A DNA stretch of 64,000 bases, taken from assembly GCF_009647655.1 (NCBI RefSeq), contig NZ_WJFD01000002.1, positions 186,001-250,000 of the forward strand. The letters are read 5' to 3'. Numbering within the stretch: position 1 is the first letter of the stretch; each line of letters starts with the position of its first letter. The notes under the pieces were generated by a model that did no database searches, was not told where the DNA came from, and saw only the letters and a list, made by a program, of their open reading frames with translations. The stretch comes from Chitinophaga sp. SYP-B3965. Its GTDB lineage: Bacteria; Bacteroidota; Bacteroidia; Chitinophagales; Chitinophagaceae. Of the stretch, positions 44,588 through 54,248 are shown piece by piece. Both the position numbers and the translations under genes were made by a program.

Positions 44588-46426
44588 GTGGCGGATATCA
44601 TCAATTTGTTACCGGATAATATAGCAAACCAGATCGCAGCAGGGGAAGTTATTCAGCGGCCGGCATCGGCAGTGAAAGAATTGCTGGAAAACGCTGTAGA
44701 CGCCGGTGCAACGGAAATTCAACTCTTTATCAAAGACGCCGGCAAAGAGCTGGTGCAGGTCATAGACAACGGGAGCGGCATGAGTGATACCGATGCCCGT
44801 ATGTGTTTTGAGCGGCATGCTACTTCCAAGATCCAAACCATCGACGATCTGTTTCATATCCGCACCATGGGCTTCCGGGGTGAGGCACTTGCTTCTATTG
44901 CCGCTGTGGCCCAGGTAGAGCTTAAATCCCGCAAACATGCTGATGAACTTGGTACTCTCATAGAGATAGATAACAGTATGGTGAAAAGGCAGGAACCCTG
45001 CCAAACTGCTCCCGGCACCAGCATCGCCATGAAAAATCTTTTTTTCAACGTGCCTGCCAGAAGGAACTTCCTCAAAAGCAATGCGGCGGAAATGCGCCAT
45101 ATTGTAGACGAATTCATCCGGGTGGCGCTCGCTTTTCCCCATTTACAGTTTTCTCTCAACACGAACGGACAGGAAATGTTCCACCTGGAAAAGGGGTCTC
45201 TCAAGCAAAGAATCGTAAATATCCTGGGGCAAAACTATAATTCCAAATTAGTTACTGTGAAAGAGAGTACCGACTACATGAATGTGTCGGGATTTGTGGG
45301 TAAGCCGGATACGGCGAAGAAAACACGGGGTGATCAGTTCTTTTTTGTGAACAACCGGTTCATCAAAAGTGGTTATCTCAACCATGCGGTGATGACGGCT
45401 TTTTCTGAAATGATCCCTTCTGAAAACTTCCCGCTGTATGTGCTGTTCATTGATCTGGACCCTGCGCATGTGGATATCAATGTGCATCCTACCAAACAGG
45501 AGATCAAGTTTGATGATGAAAGGATCCTTTACGCTTTTGTGCAATCTGCGGTAAAACATGCACTGGCGCAATTCAACGTAACGCCTGCATTGGATTTTGA
45601 ACTGGACCCGGGCATTCAATCGCTGGATGCATTAACGCAACCTTTTACTGATCAGAAGAAAGTACAATCTGCCAATACATCTATCTACCGCTCTTTCACA
45701 CAAGCCAACCAGGCGCATATGATCGATCACAGCGGTAGCAGTAACAGCAATCTCCGTAACTGGAAAGACCTGTACGGCCCTGAGGATAAACCGCTGGAAG
45801 CCCCTGCGGCTACAGCTTCCCTGATAGATGAACGCTGGCAGGAAGCGGCTACGGATCAGAAAGTACCGGTGCAGGTGCATCAGCAATATATCTTGTCTCA
45901 GATAAAATCAGGTTACATCTTAATAGATCAGCGGGCTGCGCATGAACGGATCCTTTACGAACGTTATCAGCGGGCACTTTCTGAAAAACCAATTGCTACG
46001 CAGCAAAGTCTTTTCCCGCAAACGCTGGAACTGTTACCGGCAGATGCTATTGTGATTGCAGAGATGCTGCCGGACCTGCAGGCTTTGGGTTATGACCTGG
46101 AACCTTTCGGGCTGCACACTTTTGTGGTGCGTGGTACGCCTGCGGATATTCAGACGGGTAATGAACAGGCCAGCATAGAGGGTTTGCTGGAGCAGTTCAA
46201 ACATTTCAGTCATGAATTAAAACTCAACCGCCGCGAACATCTTGTTCGTTCCATGGCGCGCAACAATGCTATTCCGGTTGGAAAACCGCTGGGCACAAGG
46301 GAAATGCAGAATATCATTGATGAATTATTTGCCTGTACCACACCCAATGTTTCTCCGGGCGGCAGGTATACTTTTATTTCCTTCAAGCTAAACGACCTAG
46401 AGCGGATGTTTGACAGGGGTGCCTAA
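44588..46426 (+). CDS. mutL: DNA mismatch repair protein MutL
   Basis: Couples MutS mismatch recognition to strand incision. 612 residues with a GTG start followed by ADIINLLPDNIANQIAAGEVIQRP. The GHL ATPase domain has E31 and N35 (KELLENAVDAGA), DNGSGM, TMGFRGEALASI, and the NVHPTKQEI segment. The C-terminal dimerisation domain begins near residue 425. The metal-binding motif usually written DQHA-x2-E-x4-E reads DQRAAHERILYE (Asp about 447), and the second motif CPHGRP is replaced by a CTTPNVSPGGR segment (Cys about 583), so endonuclease activity is doubtful. The stop codon lies inside the tail of the convergent sugar kinase, a 30-bp overlap. Confidence 0.95.
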   Translation: MADIINLLPDNIANQIAAGEVIQRPASAVKELLENAVDAGATEIQLFIKDAGKELVQVIDNGSGMSDTDARMCFERHATSKIQTIDDLFHIRTMGFRGEALASIAAVAQVELKSRKHADELGTLIEIDNSMVKRQEPCQTAPGTSIAMKNLFFNVPARRNFLKSNAAEMRHIVDEFIRVALAFPHLQFSLNTNGQEMFHLEKGSLKQRIVNILGQNYNSKLVTVKESTDYMNVSGFVGKPDTAKKTRGDQFFFVNNRFIKSGYLNHAVMTAFSEMIPSENFPLYVLFIDLDPAHVDINVHPTKQEIKFDDERILYAFVQSAVKHALAQFNVTPALDFELDPGIQSLDALTQPFTDQKKVQSANTSIYRSFTQANQAHMIDHSGSSNSNLRNWKDLYGPEDKPLEAPAATASLIDERWQEAATDQKVPVQVHQQYILSQIKSGYILIDQRAAHERILYERYQRALSEKPIATQQSLFPQTLELLPADAIVIAEMLPDLQALGYDLEPFGLHTFVVRGTPADIQTGNEQASIEGLLEQFKHFSHELKLNRREHLVRSMARNNAIPVGKPLGTREMQNIIDELFACTTPNVSPGGRYTFISFKLNDLERMFDRGA

Positions 46427-47896
46427 AATTTCTGTTACTTCTTTCAGCTGCTGATAGAGCATAGCAAATGCGCTGTAATTTCTTTGGTAAACGGCCAGGT
46501 GTTCTGCGCCTGGTTCAAAAACCCTTGCAGCAGCGGCTGGATCAAACTGCCAGGCATCTATTTTTTCCAAAGCATGCCATCCCAGCAAAGCTGCGCCCAG
46601 TGCGGAAGCATCTTCATCCTGGTGCAGGATCATGGGTTTCTGGAAAATGTCTGCCAGCAATTGTATCCATAATGGTGAGGCGGTGAAACCTCCGCTTACA
46701 GTGATTTCCCTGATGGGTGTTACCACATTTTCCAATGCTTCTCCCACGCTGTACAATCCAAAACAAATTCCTTCTATCAATGCACGTTGAAAATGTGGCG
46801 CGCTGTGTTGTTGCTGCATTCCAACAAAAGCTCCGCGGGCATGACTATCCCATACAGGTGCCCGTTCTCCCAGCAAATAAGGTAAACACAACAATCCATC
46901 AGACCCGGGAGGTGCTGTGAAGGCGGTTTTCAGGAAGTCGTTGTAATCAGACCAGGGCAGGAAGGATTTAGAGAACCATTGCAATGCGCCGCCGCCATTG
47001 TTGGTGGCGCCGCCACAAACGTAATGTTCAGGGGTGAGCACATAAGAGAACAATCTTCCTTTTTCATCTTCTGCAGGTTTGGCCGTCATCATCCTGATGG
47101 CGCTGCTGGTACCGATTGTGAGGGCAGCATGGCCAGGTTGTACTGCTCCGCTTCCTAATTGTGCCAGGCAGCCGTCACTGCTGCCGGCCATGATCAGTGT
47201 ATCTGGCGAAACTCCCAAAGCTCCTGCCATGGCGGCATCCATGCCAATCAGCAAACGGGTGGTTTCTACCGGGATGGGCAAACGTTCGTCAGTAATGCCT
47301 GCTGCCTGTAAAGCTTCGGGGCACCAGTCGAGTGTGCGGATATCAAATAATCCTGTTGCCGAGGCAATGGAATAATCTGTGATGAATTCATGGAAACAGC
47401 GATGCAGGAATAATTCCTTGATGCCAATAAAACAGGCGGCCTTTTCAAATACCTCGGGCTGGTTTTCCCTGATCCATTGAATTTTGCATAAAGGAGACAT
47501 GGGATGAATGGGGGTACCTGTTGCCGCGTAGATCCTTTTGCCCGCTGCTGTATTTTTCAGTGCGGCGGCGTACTTTTCGCTGCGGTTATCTGCCCAGGTC
47601 ATCAGTGGCGTGAGGGGTTGTCCGTTCCCGTCTACTGCCATGAGGCTGTGCATAGCACAACTCAGGGTAATGGCGGCAGGGGCGGAACCCATTTGTGCCA
47701 CAGTGTGCTGAATAGTGCTGATAATAGCTGCCAGTACCGCTTGCGGGTCTTGCTCGCTAAAGCCAGGTTGTGGATGCAGTGTTGGATATGCCTGCCTGTG
47801 TGCAGCAGATATCTGGCCGTTGGGATGTACGGCAACTGCTTTGGCGCTTCCTGTGCCAATGTCAACTCCCAGGATATAAGGTATGTTAGTAGTCAT
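46397..47896 (-). CDS. FGGY-family carbohydrate kinase (gluconokinase-like)
   Basis: About 499 residues. It phosphorylates a sugar or sugar acid, most like the gluconate/xylulose branch. FGGY features are ILGVDIGTGSAKAVAV (phosphate 1 site), the LMTWADNRS sugar-binding region, GTPIHPMSPLCKIQWI, AGSSDGCLAQLGSG, HAALTIGTSSAIRM (phosphate 2 region) and ITVSGGFTASPLW (adenosine site). The start was taken at MTTNIPYILG. Its 3' end overlaps mutL by 30 bp in convergent orientation, and the gene diverges from the GMC dehydrogenase pair. That proximity hints at sugar-acid metabolism. Confidence 0.88.
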   Translation of the reverse strand: MTTNIPYILGVDIGTGSAKAVAVHPNGQISAAHRQAYPTLHPQPGFSEQDPQAVLAAIISTIQHTVAQMGSAPAAITLSCAMHSLMAVDGNGQPLTPLMTWADNRSEKYAAALKNTAAGKRIYAATGTPIHPMSPLCKIQWIRENQPEVFEKAACFIGIKELFLHRCFHEFITDYSIASATGLFDIRTLDWCPEALQAAGITDERLPIPVETTRLLIGMDAAMAGALGVSPDTLIMAGSSDGCLAQLGSGAVQPGHAALTIGTSSAIRMMTAKPAEDEKGRLFSYVLTPEHYVCGGATNNGGGALQWFSKSFLPWSDYNDFLKTAFTAPPGSDGLLCLPYLLGERAPVWDSHARGAFVGMQQQHSAPHFQRALIEGICFGLYSVGEALENVVTPIREITVSGGFTASPLWIQLLADIFQKPMILHQDEDASALGAALLGWHALEKIDAWQFDPAAAARVFEPGAEHLAVYQRNYSAFAMLYQQLKEVTEILGTPVKHPL

Positions 47897-47994
47897 AGAA
47901 TAGAAGCCGAAAGTAAAAAACACTTTTCATTTCCGCATTTAATTTATAGATTTAAAGCCTTACAGGTCAAATCTTTCATAAAATCCACGTGCAA

Positions 47995-49728
47995 ATGGCT
48001 TTTGAGATAAAAAAACAAGCGAAGGTGTATGATGTTTGCATCATTGGCTCCGGAGCCGGTGGCGGCATGGCAGCAAAAATACTGTCCGAAGCAGGTTTAA
48101 AGGTAGCGCTTCTGGAAGCGGGACCCAAATACGATCCTGCAGATCCTGCTCAGCAAACCCAATTGAAATGGCCATATGAATCTCCCCGTCGTGGTGCTAA
48201 TACAACACGGCCTTTCGGAGATTTTGATGCGGCATATGGCGGATGGGAAATTAACGGTGAACCTTACACGCAAAAGAATGGTAGCAAATTCGATTGGTTC
48301 CGCTCCCGTATGCTGGGAGGCCGGACTAACCACTGGGGGCGCATCTCCCTGCGTTTTGGACCGAACGATTTTAAACACGCAAGTATTGACGGACATGGTG
48401 ACGATTGGCCAATTGGTTATGATGATGTGAAACCTTTTTACGACAGGGTGGATAAACTGATCGGTGTGTTTGGCTCCAAAGAAGGGATCCATAATGAACC
48501 AGATGGATTTTTCCTTCCTCCTCCCAAACCCCGTTTGCATGAGCTGATGGTGAAAAAGGCGGGCGATAAATTGAATATCCCGGTGATCCATTCCCGGCTG
48601 TCTATTTTAACAAGGCCGGTTAATAAAGAACGCGGCAGCTGTTTCTTCTGTAGTCAGTGCAGCCGCGGATGCAGTGTGTATGCGGATTTCTCTTCTTCTA
48701 CCTGTTTGGTTAAACCGGCTATGAAGATCGGCACGATGGACCTTTACACAGAAGCCATGGCGCGTGAGATCCTTACTGATACCAGTGGTAAAGCAACAGG
48801 GGTTTCTTATGTTGACAGAATTACTTTAGAAGAACATCAGATCAGTGCGCGTGTGGTGGTGTTAGCTGCCAGTGCTTGTGAGTCTGCGCGTTTGCTGCTC
48901 AATTCAAAATCTCCAGCGCATCCTAATGGCCTGGCCAATTCAAGTGGTGTAGTAGGTAAATATCTGCATGATTCTACCGGTGCATCCAGATCAGCATTCC
49001 TTCCTGCATTGATGAACCGCAAGCGGTATAATGAAGATGGTGTGGGTGGTATGCATATGTATGTTCCCTGGTGGCTGGATAATAAAAAGCTTGATTTCGC
49101 GCGTGGTTATCATATTGAAATGGGTGGAGGCATGAGCATGCCGGGTTATGGATTTGGTTTTGGGGTGGAGAGTGTGCAGGCTAAAGATCCTTCCCGGGTA
49201 GCTAAGACTGCTGGCGGGTACGGGGCTTCGCTGAAAGAAGATTACCGTCGTTTTTATGGCGCTAACATTGGGTTTGCAGGAAGAGGCGAAGCCATTCCGC
49301 GGATAGATAACTATTGCGAAATTGATCCTACCGTGGTGGATAAATTTGGTATTCCGGTGTTGCGTTTTAATTATACCTGGAGCGAACATGAGATCAAACA
49401 GGCCAAACATATGCAGGATACTTTTGAGCAGCTGTTCCATGAAATGGGGGCTATTCCAAATGGTGTGAAAGCTGGGGCTGATACCATGTACGGGCTGGAG
49501 AATCCTGGTCGCATTATTCACGAAGTGGGTACTGTGCGGATGGGGAATGATCCTAAAACTTCTGTGCTCAATAAGTTTAATCAAGCGCATGATGTGAAGA
49601 ACCTGTTTGTAGTAGATGGTGGTGCATTCGTTTCGCAGGCGGATAAAAATCCTACCTGGACGATCCTTGCATTGTCTATGCGTGCATCTGAATACATTGT
49701 AGATGAATTGAAAAAACAAAATCTCTAA
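47995..49728 (+). CDS. GMC-family sugar dehydrogenase with Fe-S cysteine motif
   Basis: About 577 residues; the flavoprotein subunit of a membrane-linked sugar or glycoside dehydrogenase. Near the start the FAD motif [15 protein letters not shown] is seen, then [17 protein letters not shown] cysteine cluster at about 216-226 ([11 protein letters not shown]) resembles iron-sulfur ligands known in related FAD-dependent glucose and glucoside-3-dehydrogenases. The GMC C-terminal domain has [12 protein letters not shown] (candidate catalytic His) and NPTWTILAL. The ATG at 47995 was preferred to a GTG two codons earlier. It is followed 5 bp later by the gluconate-2-dehydrogenase subunit 3 gene. Electron acceptor and exact sugar are unknown. 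Confidence 0.9.
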   Translation: MAFEIKKQAKVYDVCIIGSGAGGGMAAKILSEAGLKVALLEAGPKYDPADPAQQTQLKWPYESPRRGANTTRPFGDFDAAYGGWEINGEPYTQKNGSKFDWFRSRMLGGRTNHWGRISLRFGPNDFKHASIDGHGDDWPIGYDDVKPFYDRVDKLIGVFGSKEGIHNEPDGFFLPPPKPRLHELMVKKAGDKLNIPVIHSRLSILTRPVNKERGSCFFCSQCSRGCSVYADFSSSTCLVKPAMKIGTMDLYTEAMAREILTDTSGKATGVSYVDRITLEEHQISARVVVLAASACESARLLLNSKSPAHPNGLANSSGVVGKYLHDSTGASRSAFLPALMNRKRYNEDGVGGMHMYVPWWLDNKKLDFARGYHIEMGGGMSMPGYGFGFGVESVQAKDPSRVAKTAGGYGASLKEDYRRFYGANIGFAGRGEAIPRIDNYCEIDPTVVDKFGIPVLRFNYTWSEHEIKQAKHMQDTFEQLFHEMGAIPNGVKAGADTMYGLENPGRIIHEVGTVRMGNDPKTSVLNKFNQAHDVKNLFVVDGGAFVSQADKNPTWTILALSMRASEYIVDELKKQNL

Positions 49729-49733
49729 TTATC

Positions 49734-50420
49734 ATGGATAGAAGAGAATCGTTAAAAGCCTTGATGATCGGCACTTTATCCTCCGGTGTGATCCTGAGTG
49801 CCTGTTCGCCTAAACCGAAAGAGGAAGCCAAAGTGGGTGCGGGTGTGTTGAAAGATTATGGCCGGACGCCAGATGAGGTGTTACGGGATAATGATTTGCT
49901 CGCTGAGAAATTCTTTACGGATGCGGAGATGAAGAGCATTGTTGTGCTCGTGGATATCATCATTCCGAAAGATGAACATTCCGGTAGTGCAACGGATGCC
50001 AAGGTGCCGGACTTTATAGAATTCATTGTAAAAGATCAGCCGAGATATCAAACGCCTATGCGTGGTGGTTTACGTTGGCTGGATGTGCATTCTTTGAAGA
50101 AGCATAATAAGTCTTTTACGGAACTGGCGCCTGCTGAGCAAATTGGTGTGGTGGATCAGATTGCGTTTCCTGAGAAAGCGGCACCTGAGTTAAGTCAGGG
50201 GGTGGCTTTTTTTAGTACGATACGGAATTTGACGGCTACGGGGTTCTTTACGAGTAAAATGGGATTGGAGGATCTGGGGTATAAGGGAAATCAACCGAAT
50301 GAGTGGGATGGTGTTCCGGCGGATGTGTTGCAGCAGTATGGGTTGGCGTATGATGAGAAGATGCTGGCGGTTTGTTTGAAGAAGGAAGATCGGGGGAAGG
50401 TGATGACCTGGGAGAGTTAG
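49734..50420 (+). CDS. Gluconate 2-dehydrogenase subunit 3 family lipoprotein
   Basis: 228 residues; the small partner of the preceding GMC subunit. The N-terminus MDRRESLKALMIGTLSSGVILSAC combines a twin-arginine-like RRxSLK with a lipobox (Cys 24), suggesting Tat export of the folded heterodimer and lipid anchoring. The body matches the subunit-3 family (FTDAEMKSIVVLVDIIIPKDE, FIEFIVKDQPRYQ, GFFTSKMGLEDLGYKG). In characterised complexes this subunit helps export and stabilise the flavoprotein, while a cytochrome c subunit passes electrons; no cytochrome is encoded here. A 57-bp repeat array follows. Confidence 0.88.
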   Translation: MDRRESLKALMIGTLSSGVILSACSPKPKEEAKVGAGVLKDYGRTPDEVLRDNDLLAEKFFTDAEMKSIVVLVDIIIPKDEHSGSATDAKVPDFIEFIVKDQPRYQTPMRGGLRWLDVHSLKKHNKSFTELAPAEQIGVVDQIAFPEKAAPELSQGVAFFSTIRNLTATGFFTSKMGLEDLGYKGNQPNEWDGVPADVLQQYGLAYDEKMLAVCLKKEDRGKVMTWES

Positions 50421-50456
50421 GGGGAATCGAAGAAGAATGGCAGAGAAAAAAGCCGT

Positions 50457-50740
50457 GTTAGCGACACAAAAATTAAAGAGAAAAATACCTCCAAGCATGG
50501 GGTGCCGGTGAAAATTAGCGACACAAAAGCTAAAAAGAAAAATACCTCCAAGCATGGGGTGCCGGTGAAAATTAGCGACACAAAAGCTAAAAAGAAAAAT
50601 ACCTCCAAGCATGGGGTGCCGGTGAAAATTAGCGACACAAAAGCTAAAAAGAAAAATACCCCAGCACGGGGCGCAGGTGAAAATCAGCGACACAAAAATT
50701 AAAAAGAAAAATCCCCCCCCGGCAGGGTGCGCAGGTGAAA
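50457..50740. repeat. 57-bp tandem repeat array after dehydrogenase operon
   Basis: Marker GCGACAC starts at 50461, 50518, 50575, 50632 and 50687, giving units of 57, 57, 57 and 55 bp. The core reads AGCGACACAAAAGCTAAAAAG, an A-run, then CCTCCAAGCATGGGGTGCCGGTG. The central copies are identical, while the first and last are diverged. Because 57 is 19 codons, long spurious frames run through both strands. It starts about 40 bp after a stop codon. No spacers, so not CRISPR. Confidence 0.92.
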
Positions 50741-50767
50741 AATGGAATCTGTTTAATTAACACATAT

Positions 50768-50805
50768 AAAAGAGGGTGTTTCATTTAGTCGAAACACCCT
50801 CTTTT
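50768..50805. terminator. Bidirectional terminator, dehydrogenase operon / POT transporter
   Basis: A 15-bp perfect stem, AAAAGAGGGTGTTTC with GAAACACCCTCTTTT, around an 8-nt loop, with T tracts on both strands. It lies between convergent genes. Confidence 0.92.
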
Positions 50806-50809
50806 CATT

Positions 50810-52447
50810 TTATGTATTCGCTTTGAAAACCCTGTTCAACCAGCGTAACATAATAAATATGATCCCCGCTGAAAAGATCAGCAGCACAAAGTTTACAAGG
50901 AAGTAATTCGCCTTATTCTCATACAGATCCCATGTAGCCGCTAATACCCCGGATAATTTATTCCCCATGGAAGTAGCCAGGAACCAGCCACCCATCATCA
51001 GAGAAGTCAATCTCGGCGGACTGAGTTTGGACACCAATGAAAGTCCCATCGGACTTAATAATAATTCTCCTGCGGTGATCACACCATAACATCCAAAGAG
51101 CCACCAGAAAGAAGCTTTTTCTGTTCCATTGCCACAGGCTATCACAGCAGCTACCATCATAAAAGTAGATAAGGAAGAGATCACCAGCCCCCATGCAATC
51201 TTAGTTGGTGTGGAAGGTTCTTTCTTTCGTCTTCTCAGGAAAGCAAAGAAAGCTACTACCAATGGTGTGAGTATGATCACAAAAAATGGATTCACGGACT
51301 GAAAGAGTTCTGTATTGATCAGGCTCAGGCTGCCACCTTCCGGCGGCATTTTTTCCGGTGCTACATTTTTCAGGTATACTGGTCTTCCTAATTCCTTCAC
51401 CGGTTGGCCAGCCGCATCTTTGATCACACGGAATTCCTGATCGTAGGAAACAACGGTATCCAGTTTATTGGTAACGGTTTGCGAGAGGAGCAATGTTTTA
51501 GCGGGTGCTACCAAGGGCGCAGGCATTTCCCTATCTGTATAATATTGTGCCCAAGTGGTGAGGGCGGTGCCATTTTGTTTGAATACGGCCCAGAATAAAA
51601 TGGAGACGGCGAAGATAGCCAGCAATGCTTTTACGGGTTGTTTATCTGTAGCACCTGCTTTACGAAGCAGATTGGCAAAGAAATATACAATAGGCAAACA
51701 AGCGAAAATGAAGGCGTCTGTAGAATCTGTGCCGAAGATATTATTAGGAATGAACCATCCGATAGCCCCAACTACCAGAACAGGAATGAATACCTGTGCA
51801 AAAATGCTGTTCAGGCTCATGTCTCCCGGCTGTTCCGGTTTGCGGACATCTGCATGGCGATAATGTTTAAGGCCGATCACAAAAATGATCACGCCCAGGA
51901 ACATGCCTATACCGGCAGCAATAAATGCAGCGCCCCAGCCAATGGTATTTCTTAGGTAAGCGGCAATGAACGTACAGATAAAAGCGCCGAGGTTGATACC
52001 CATGTAGAAGATATTATACCCGGTGTCTTTCAGTTCTTTGTATCGGTCATCATTATATACATTCCCCAGCAGGGTTGAAATATTGGGTTTGAAAAAACCG
52101 TTACCTATACAGATGAGGGCAAGGGAGGCATAAAAAACGGTGAGATTGTGTACAGAAAGGCCAATGTAACCGATGCCCATCAGGATCCCTCCCCATATAA
52201 TAGATTGGATATATCCTATTTTCCGGTCTGCCAGCAGGCCACCCACAAAGGGGGTGAGGTAAACGAAGGCGATGAAAGTTCCGAAGATATCTACGGCTGT
52301 TTTGCGATCCATGGCCCAACCGCCGGTTTCAGCATCTGTGAGGTACATCTGTAAAATGGCCAGGAGGAGGTAGAAGCCGAACCTTTCCCACATTTCGGAA
52401 AAGAATAAGAACGGCAGTGCGGCCGGATGCTTGCGGTTAGAACTCAT
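50810..52447 (-). CDS. POT/PTR-family peptide MFS transporter
   Basis: About 545 residues with 14 or so hydrophobic segments. It is a proton-coupled oligopeptide transporter: the ExxER motif appears as SEMWERFGFY in helix 1, with GGLLADRKIGY (MFS loop) and the family segment GNGFFKPNISTLLGNVY. A ~90-residue periplasmic insertion (TDREMPAPLV ... KMPPEGGSL) divides the two halves, as in Bacteroidota members. It imports di- and tripeptides across the inner membrane. The start at MSSNRKHPAALPF is preferred over an upstream ATG. Confidence 0.93.
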   Translation of the reverse strand: MSSNRKHPAALPFLFFSEMWERFGFYLLLAILQMYLTDAETGGWAMDRKTAVDIFGTFIAFVYLTPFVGGLLADRKIGYIQSIIWGGILMGIGYIGLSVHNLTVFYASLALICIGNGFFKPNISTLLGNVYNDDRYKELKDTGYNIFYMGINLGAFICTFIAAYLRNTIGWGAAFIAAGIGMFLGVIIFVIGLKHYRHADVRKPEQPGDMSLNSIFAQVFIPVLVVGAIGWFIPNNIFGTDSTDAFIFACLPIVYFFANLLRKAGATDKQPVKALLAIFAVSILFWAVFKQNGTALTTWAQYYTDREMPAPLVAPAKTLLLSQTVTNKLDTVVSYDQEFRVIKDAAGQPVKELGRPVYLKNVAPEKMPPEGGSLSLINTELFQSVNPFFVIILTPLVVAFFAFLRRRKKEPSTPTKIAWGLVISSLSTFMMVAAVIACGNGTEKASFWWLFGCYGVITAGELLLSPMGLSLVSKLSPPRLTSLMMGGWFLATSMGNKLSGVLAATWDLYENKANYFLVNFVLLIFSAGIIFIMLRWLNRVFKANT

Positions 52448-52667
52448 TTTAGCAGGTTGTTTTGATGTGGCTAAAAATAACAACAATTCCCCATAGGGGC
52501 CAAATTTAATGATGCCTTAACGGGGCGATTTATTAACTTGTATGTCCCGCGGGATGGGCGTTTTCCTGAAGCCCTCTGTAAAAACGATTTAGCAAAGGAA
52601 CCACCCATAGATTTTATTGGATATTCTAAAGAATTTTCTATTATATTGAACGAAAATTTATCAAATC

Positions 52668-54116
52668 ATGGTTACGGAAAAGAATAACAAAGGAAACCAG
52701 ATTTCACGTAGATCATTTCTAACGGGCACAGCAACAGCTGCCGCAGGATTCATGATCGTTCCACGTCACGTATTAGGAGGTAAAGGATACACAGCACCAA
52801 GCGACAGGTTAAGAGTAGCGGGCATCGGTGTTGGCGGTAAAGGAGAAAGTGATCTCGCTGAGTTCGCAAAAGGACCGGCAGATATCACTGTATTGTGTGA
52901 CGTACACGACAGCCGCGCGGCAAATTCTGTTAAACGTTTCCCGAAAGCGAAGTTCTATAAGGACTTCCGTGAGATGCTGGACAAAGAACACAAGAACATT
53001 GATGCCGTGTCTGTATCCACACCGGATCACAACCACGCTATTCAGGCAATGGCTGCTATGCAGCTGGGCAAGCACGTGTATGTGCAAAAGCCATTAACCC
53101 ATGATATTTATGAGGCGCGCATGCTCACCCAGGCTGCGAAGAAATATAAAGTAGTGACGCAAATGGGTAACCAGGGTGCTTCCGGAGATGGCGTTCGCCA
53201 ACTGATGGAATGGTATAATGCCGGCATCATTGGTGATGTGAAAGAAGTATACTGCTGGACTAACCGTCCGGTTTGGCCACAAGGTATTCCCTGGCCTTCA
53301 CAACCTTCTCCTGTTCCATCAGATCTGGACTGGAACCTCTGGTTAGGTACTGCTCCGCAGAAGGATTATGTAAATAAACTGGTTCCTTTTAACTGGCGTG
53401 GCTGGTGGGATTACGGTACAGGTGCTCTTGGAGACATGGGTTGCCATATCGTTGAACCTGCGTTCCGCGTACTGGACCTCGGTTATCCTACTTCTGCTGA
53501 AACCAGTGTGGGTAGTGTTTATGTAGATGAGTTCAAACAAGGTTATTTCCCTGATAGCTGTCCTCCTTCTTCTCATTGCATCATGAACTTTGCCGGCAAA
53601 AATGGCAAACCGGATGTGAAGTTACATTGGATGGATGGTGGTATTCAACCTGCGCGTCCTGAAGAGCTGGGTCCTAATGAAAAAATGGGCGACGGCGGTA
53701 ACGGTGTTATCTTCATTGGTACAAAAGGTAAGATGATGTGCGGTACTTATGGTGTGTCTCCTACCCTGTTACCTACTTCCCGTAATAAAGAGGTGAGTGT
53801 GGCACAAACCATTGCACGTGTACCGGAAGGGCACTATGTACAATGGGTGAATGCTGCGATTGCTGGTTACGGTAAGAAAGAACTGAGTTCTCCATTTGAG
53901 ATCGCTGGTCCTTTAACAGAAACTTTGCTGATGGGTAACCTGGCTATCCGTAGCTATGATGTTCGTCGTCCGAAAGCAAATGGTAATGGTTTTGATTTCC
54001 CTGGCCGTTACATCAAATTGCTCTGGGATAGCCCGAACATGAAGATCACTAACTTTGATGAAGCGAATCAGTTTGTGAAGAGGACTTATCGTGAAGGTTG
54101 GAAACTGGGCGTGTAA
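52668..54116 (+). CDS. Exported Gfo/Idh/MocA-family oxidoreductase
   Basis: 482 residues. A twin-arginine signal (ISRRSFLTGTATAAAGFMIV) indicates export in folded form, with its cofactor. The NAD(P)-binding motif reads VAGIGVGGKGESDL, followed by DAVSVSTPDHNHAIQA and HVYVQKPLTHD (the EKP motif, here QKP with the catalytic Lys kept). The C-terminal dimerisation/substrate domain includes WNLWLGTAPQKDY and WWDYGTGALGDMGCH. Family members oxidise or epimerise sugars or hydrolyse glycosides through 3-keto intermediates; the substrate is unknown here. Stand-alone gene with its own terminator. Confidence 0.92.
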   Translation: MVTEKNNKGNQISRRSFLTGTATAAAGFMIVPRHVLGGKGYTAPSDRLRVAGIGVGGKGESDLAEFAKGPADITVLCDVHDSRAANSVKRFPKAKFYKDFREMLDKEHKNIDAVSVSTPDHNHAIQAMAAMQLGKHVYVQKPLTHDIYEARMLTQAAKKYKVVTQMGNQGASGDGVRQLMEWYNAGIIGDVKEVYCWTNRPVWPQGIPWPSQPSPVPSDLDWNLWLGTAPQKDYVNKLVPFNWRGWWDYGTGALGDMGCHIVEPAFRVLDLGYPTSAETSVGSVYVDEFKQGYFPDSCPPSSHCIMNFAGKNGKPDVKLHWMDGGIQPARPEELGPNEKMGDGGNGVIFIGTKGKMMCGTYGVSPTLLPTSRNKEVSVAQTIARVPEGHYVQWVNAAIAGYGKKELSSPFEIAGPLTETLLMGNLAIRSYDVRRPKANGNGFDFPGRYIKLLWDSPNMKITNFDEANQFVKRTYREGWKLGV

Positions 54117-54137
54117 GAATTTTATATACGATGGTTG

Positions 54138-54170
54138 AAAGGGCGTCCCAGTGCGGGATGCCCTTTTTTT
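54138..54170 (+). terminator. Terminator of Gfo/Idh/MocA gene
   Basis: AAAGGGCGTCCC pairs with GGGATGCCCTTT (one G-T pair) and is followed by a run of T, 21 bp after the stop codon. Confidence 0.85.
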
Positions 54171-54248
54171 ATGATCTTTGTACACAAATGTTTTTTGTGT
54201 GCGCGTTTTGTTTTTTTTATTTGCGTTGATTGGACGTAAATATGTTTT

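Noticed and set aside
48991..49719. 242-codon antisense frame in the GMC gene
   Set aside because: Shadow of a well-supported gene; no domain or start context.
50190..50693. 167-codon minus-strand frame with 19-residue repeats (IFLFSFCVANFHRHPMLGG)
   Set aside because: Produced by the 57-bp array, whose length is a codon multiple. It runs antisense into the dehydrogenase subunit, with biased Phe/His content and no family resemblance.
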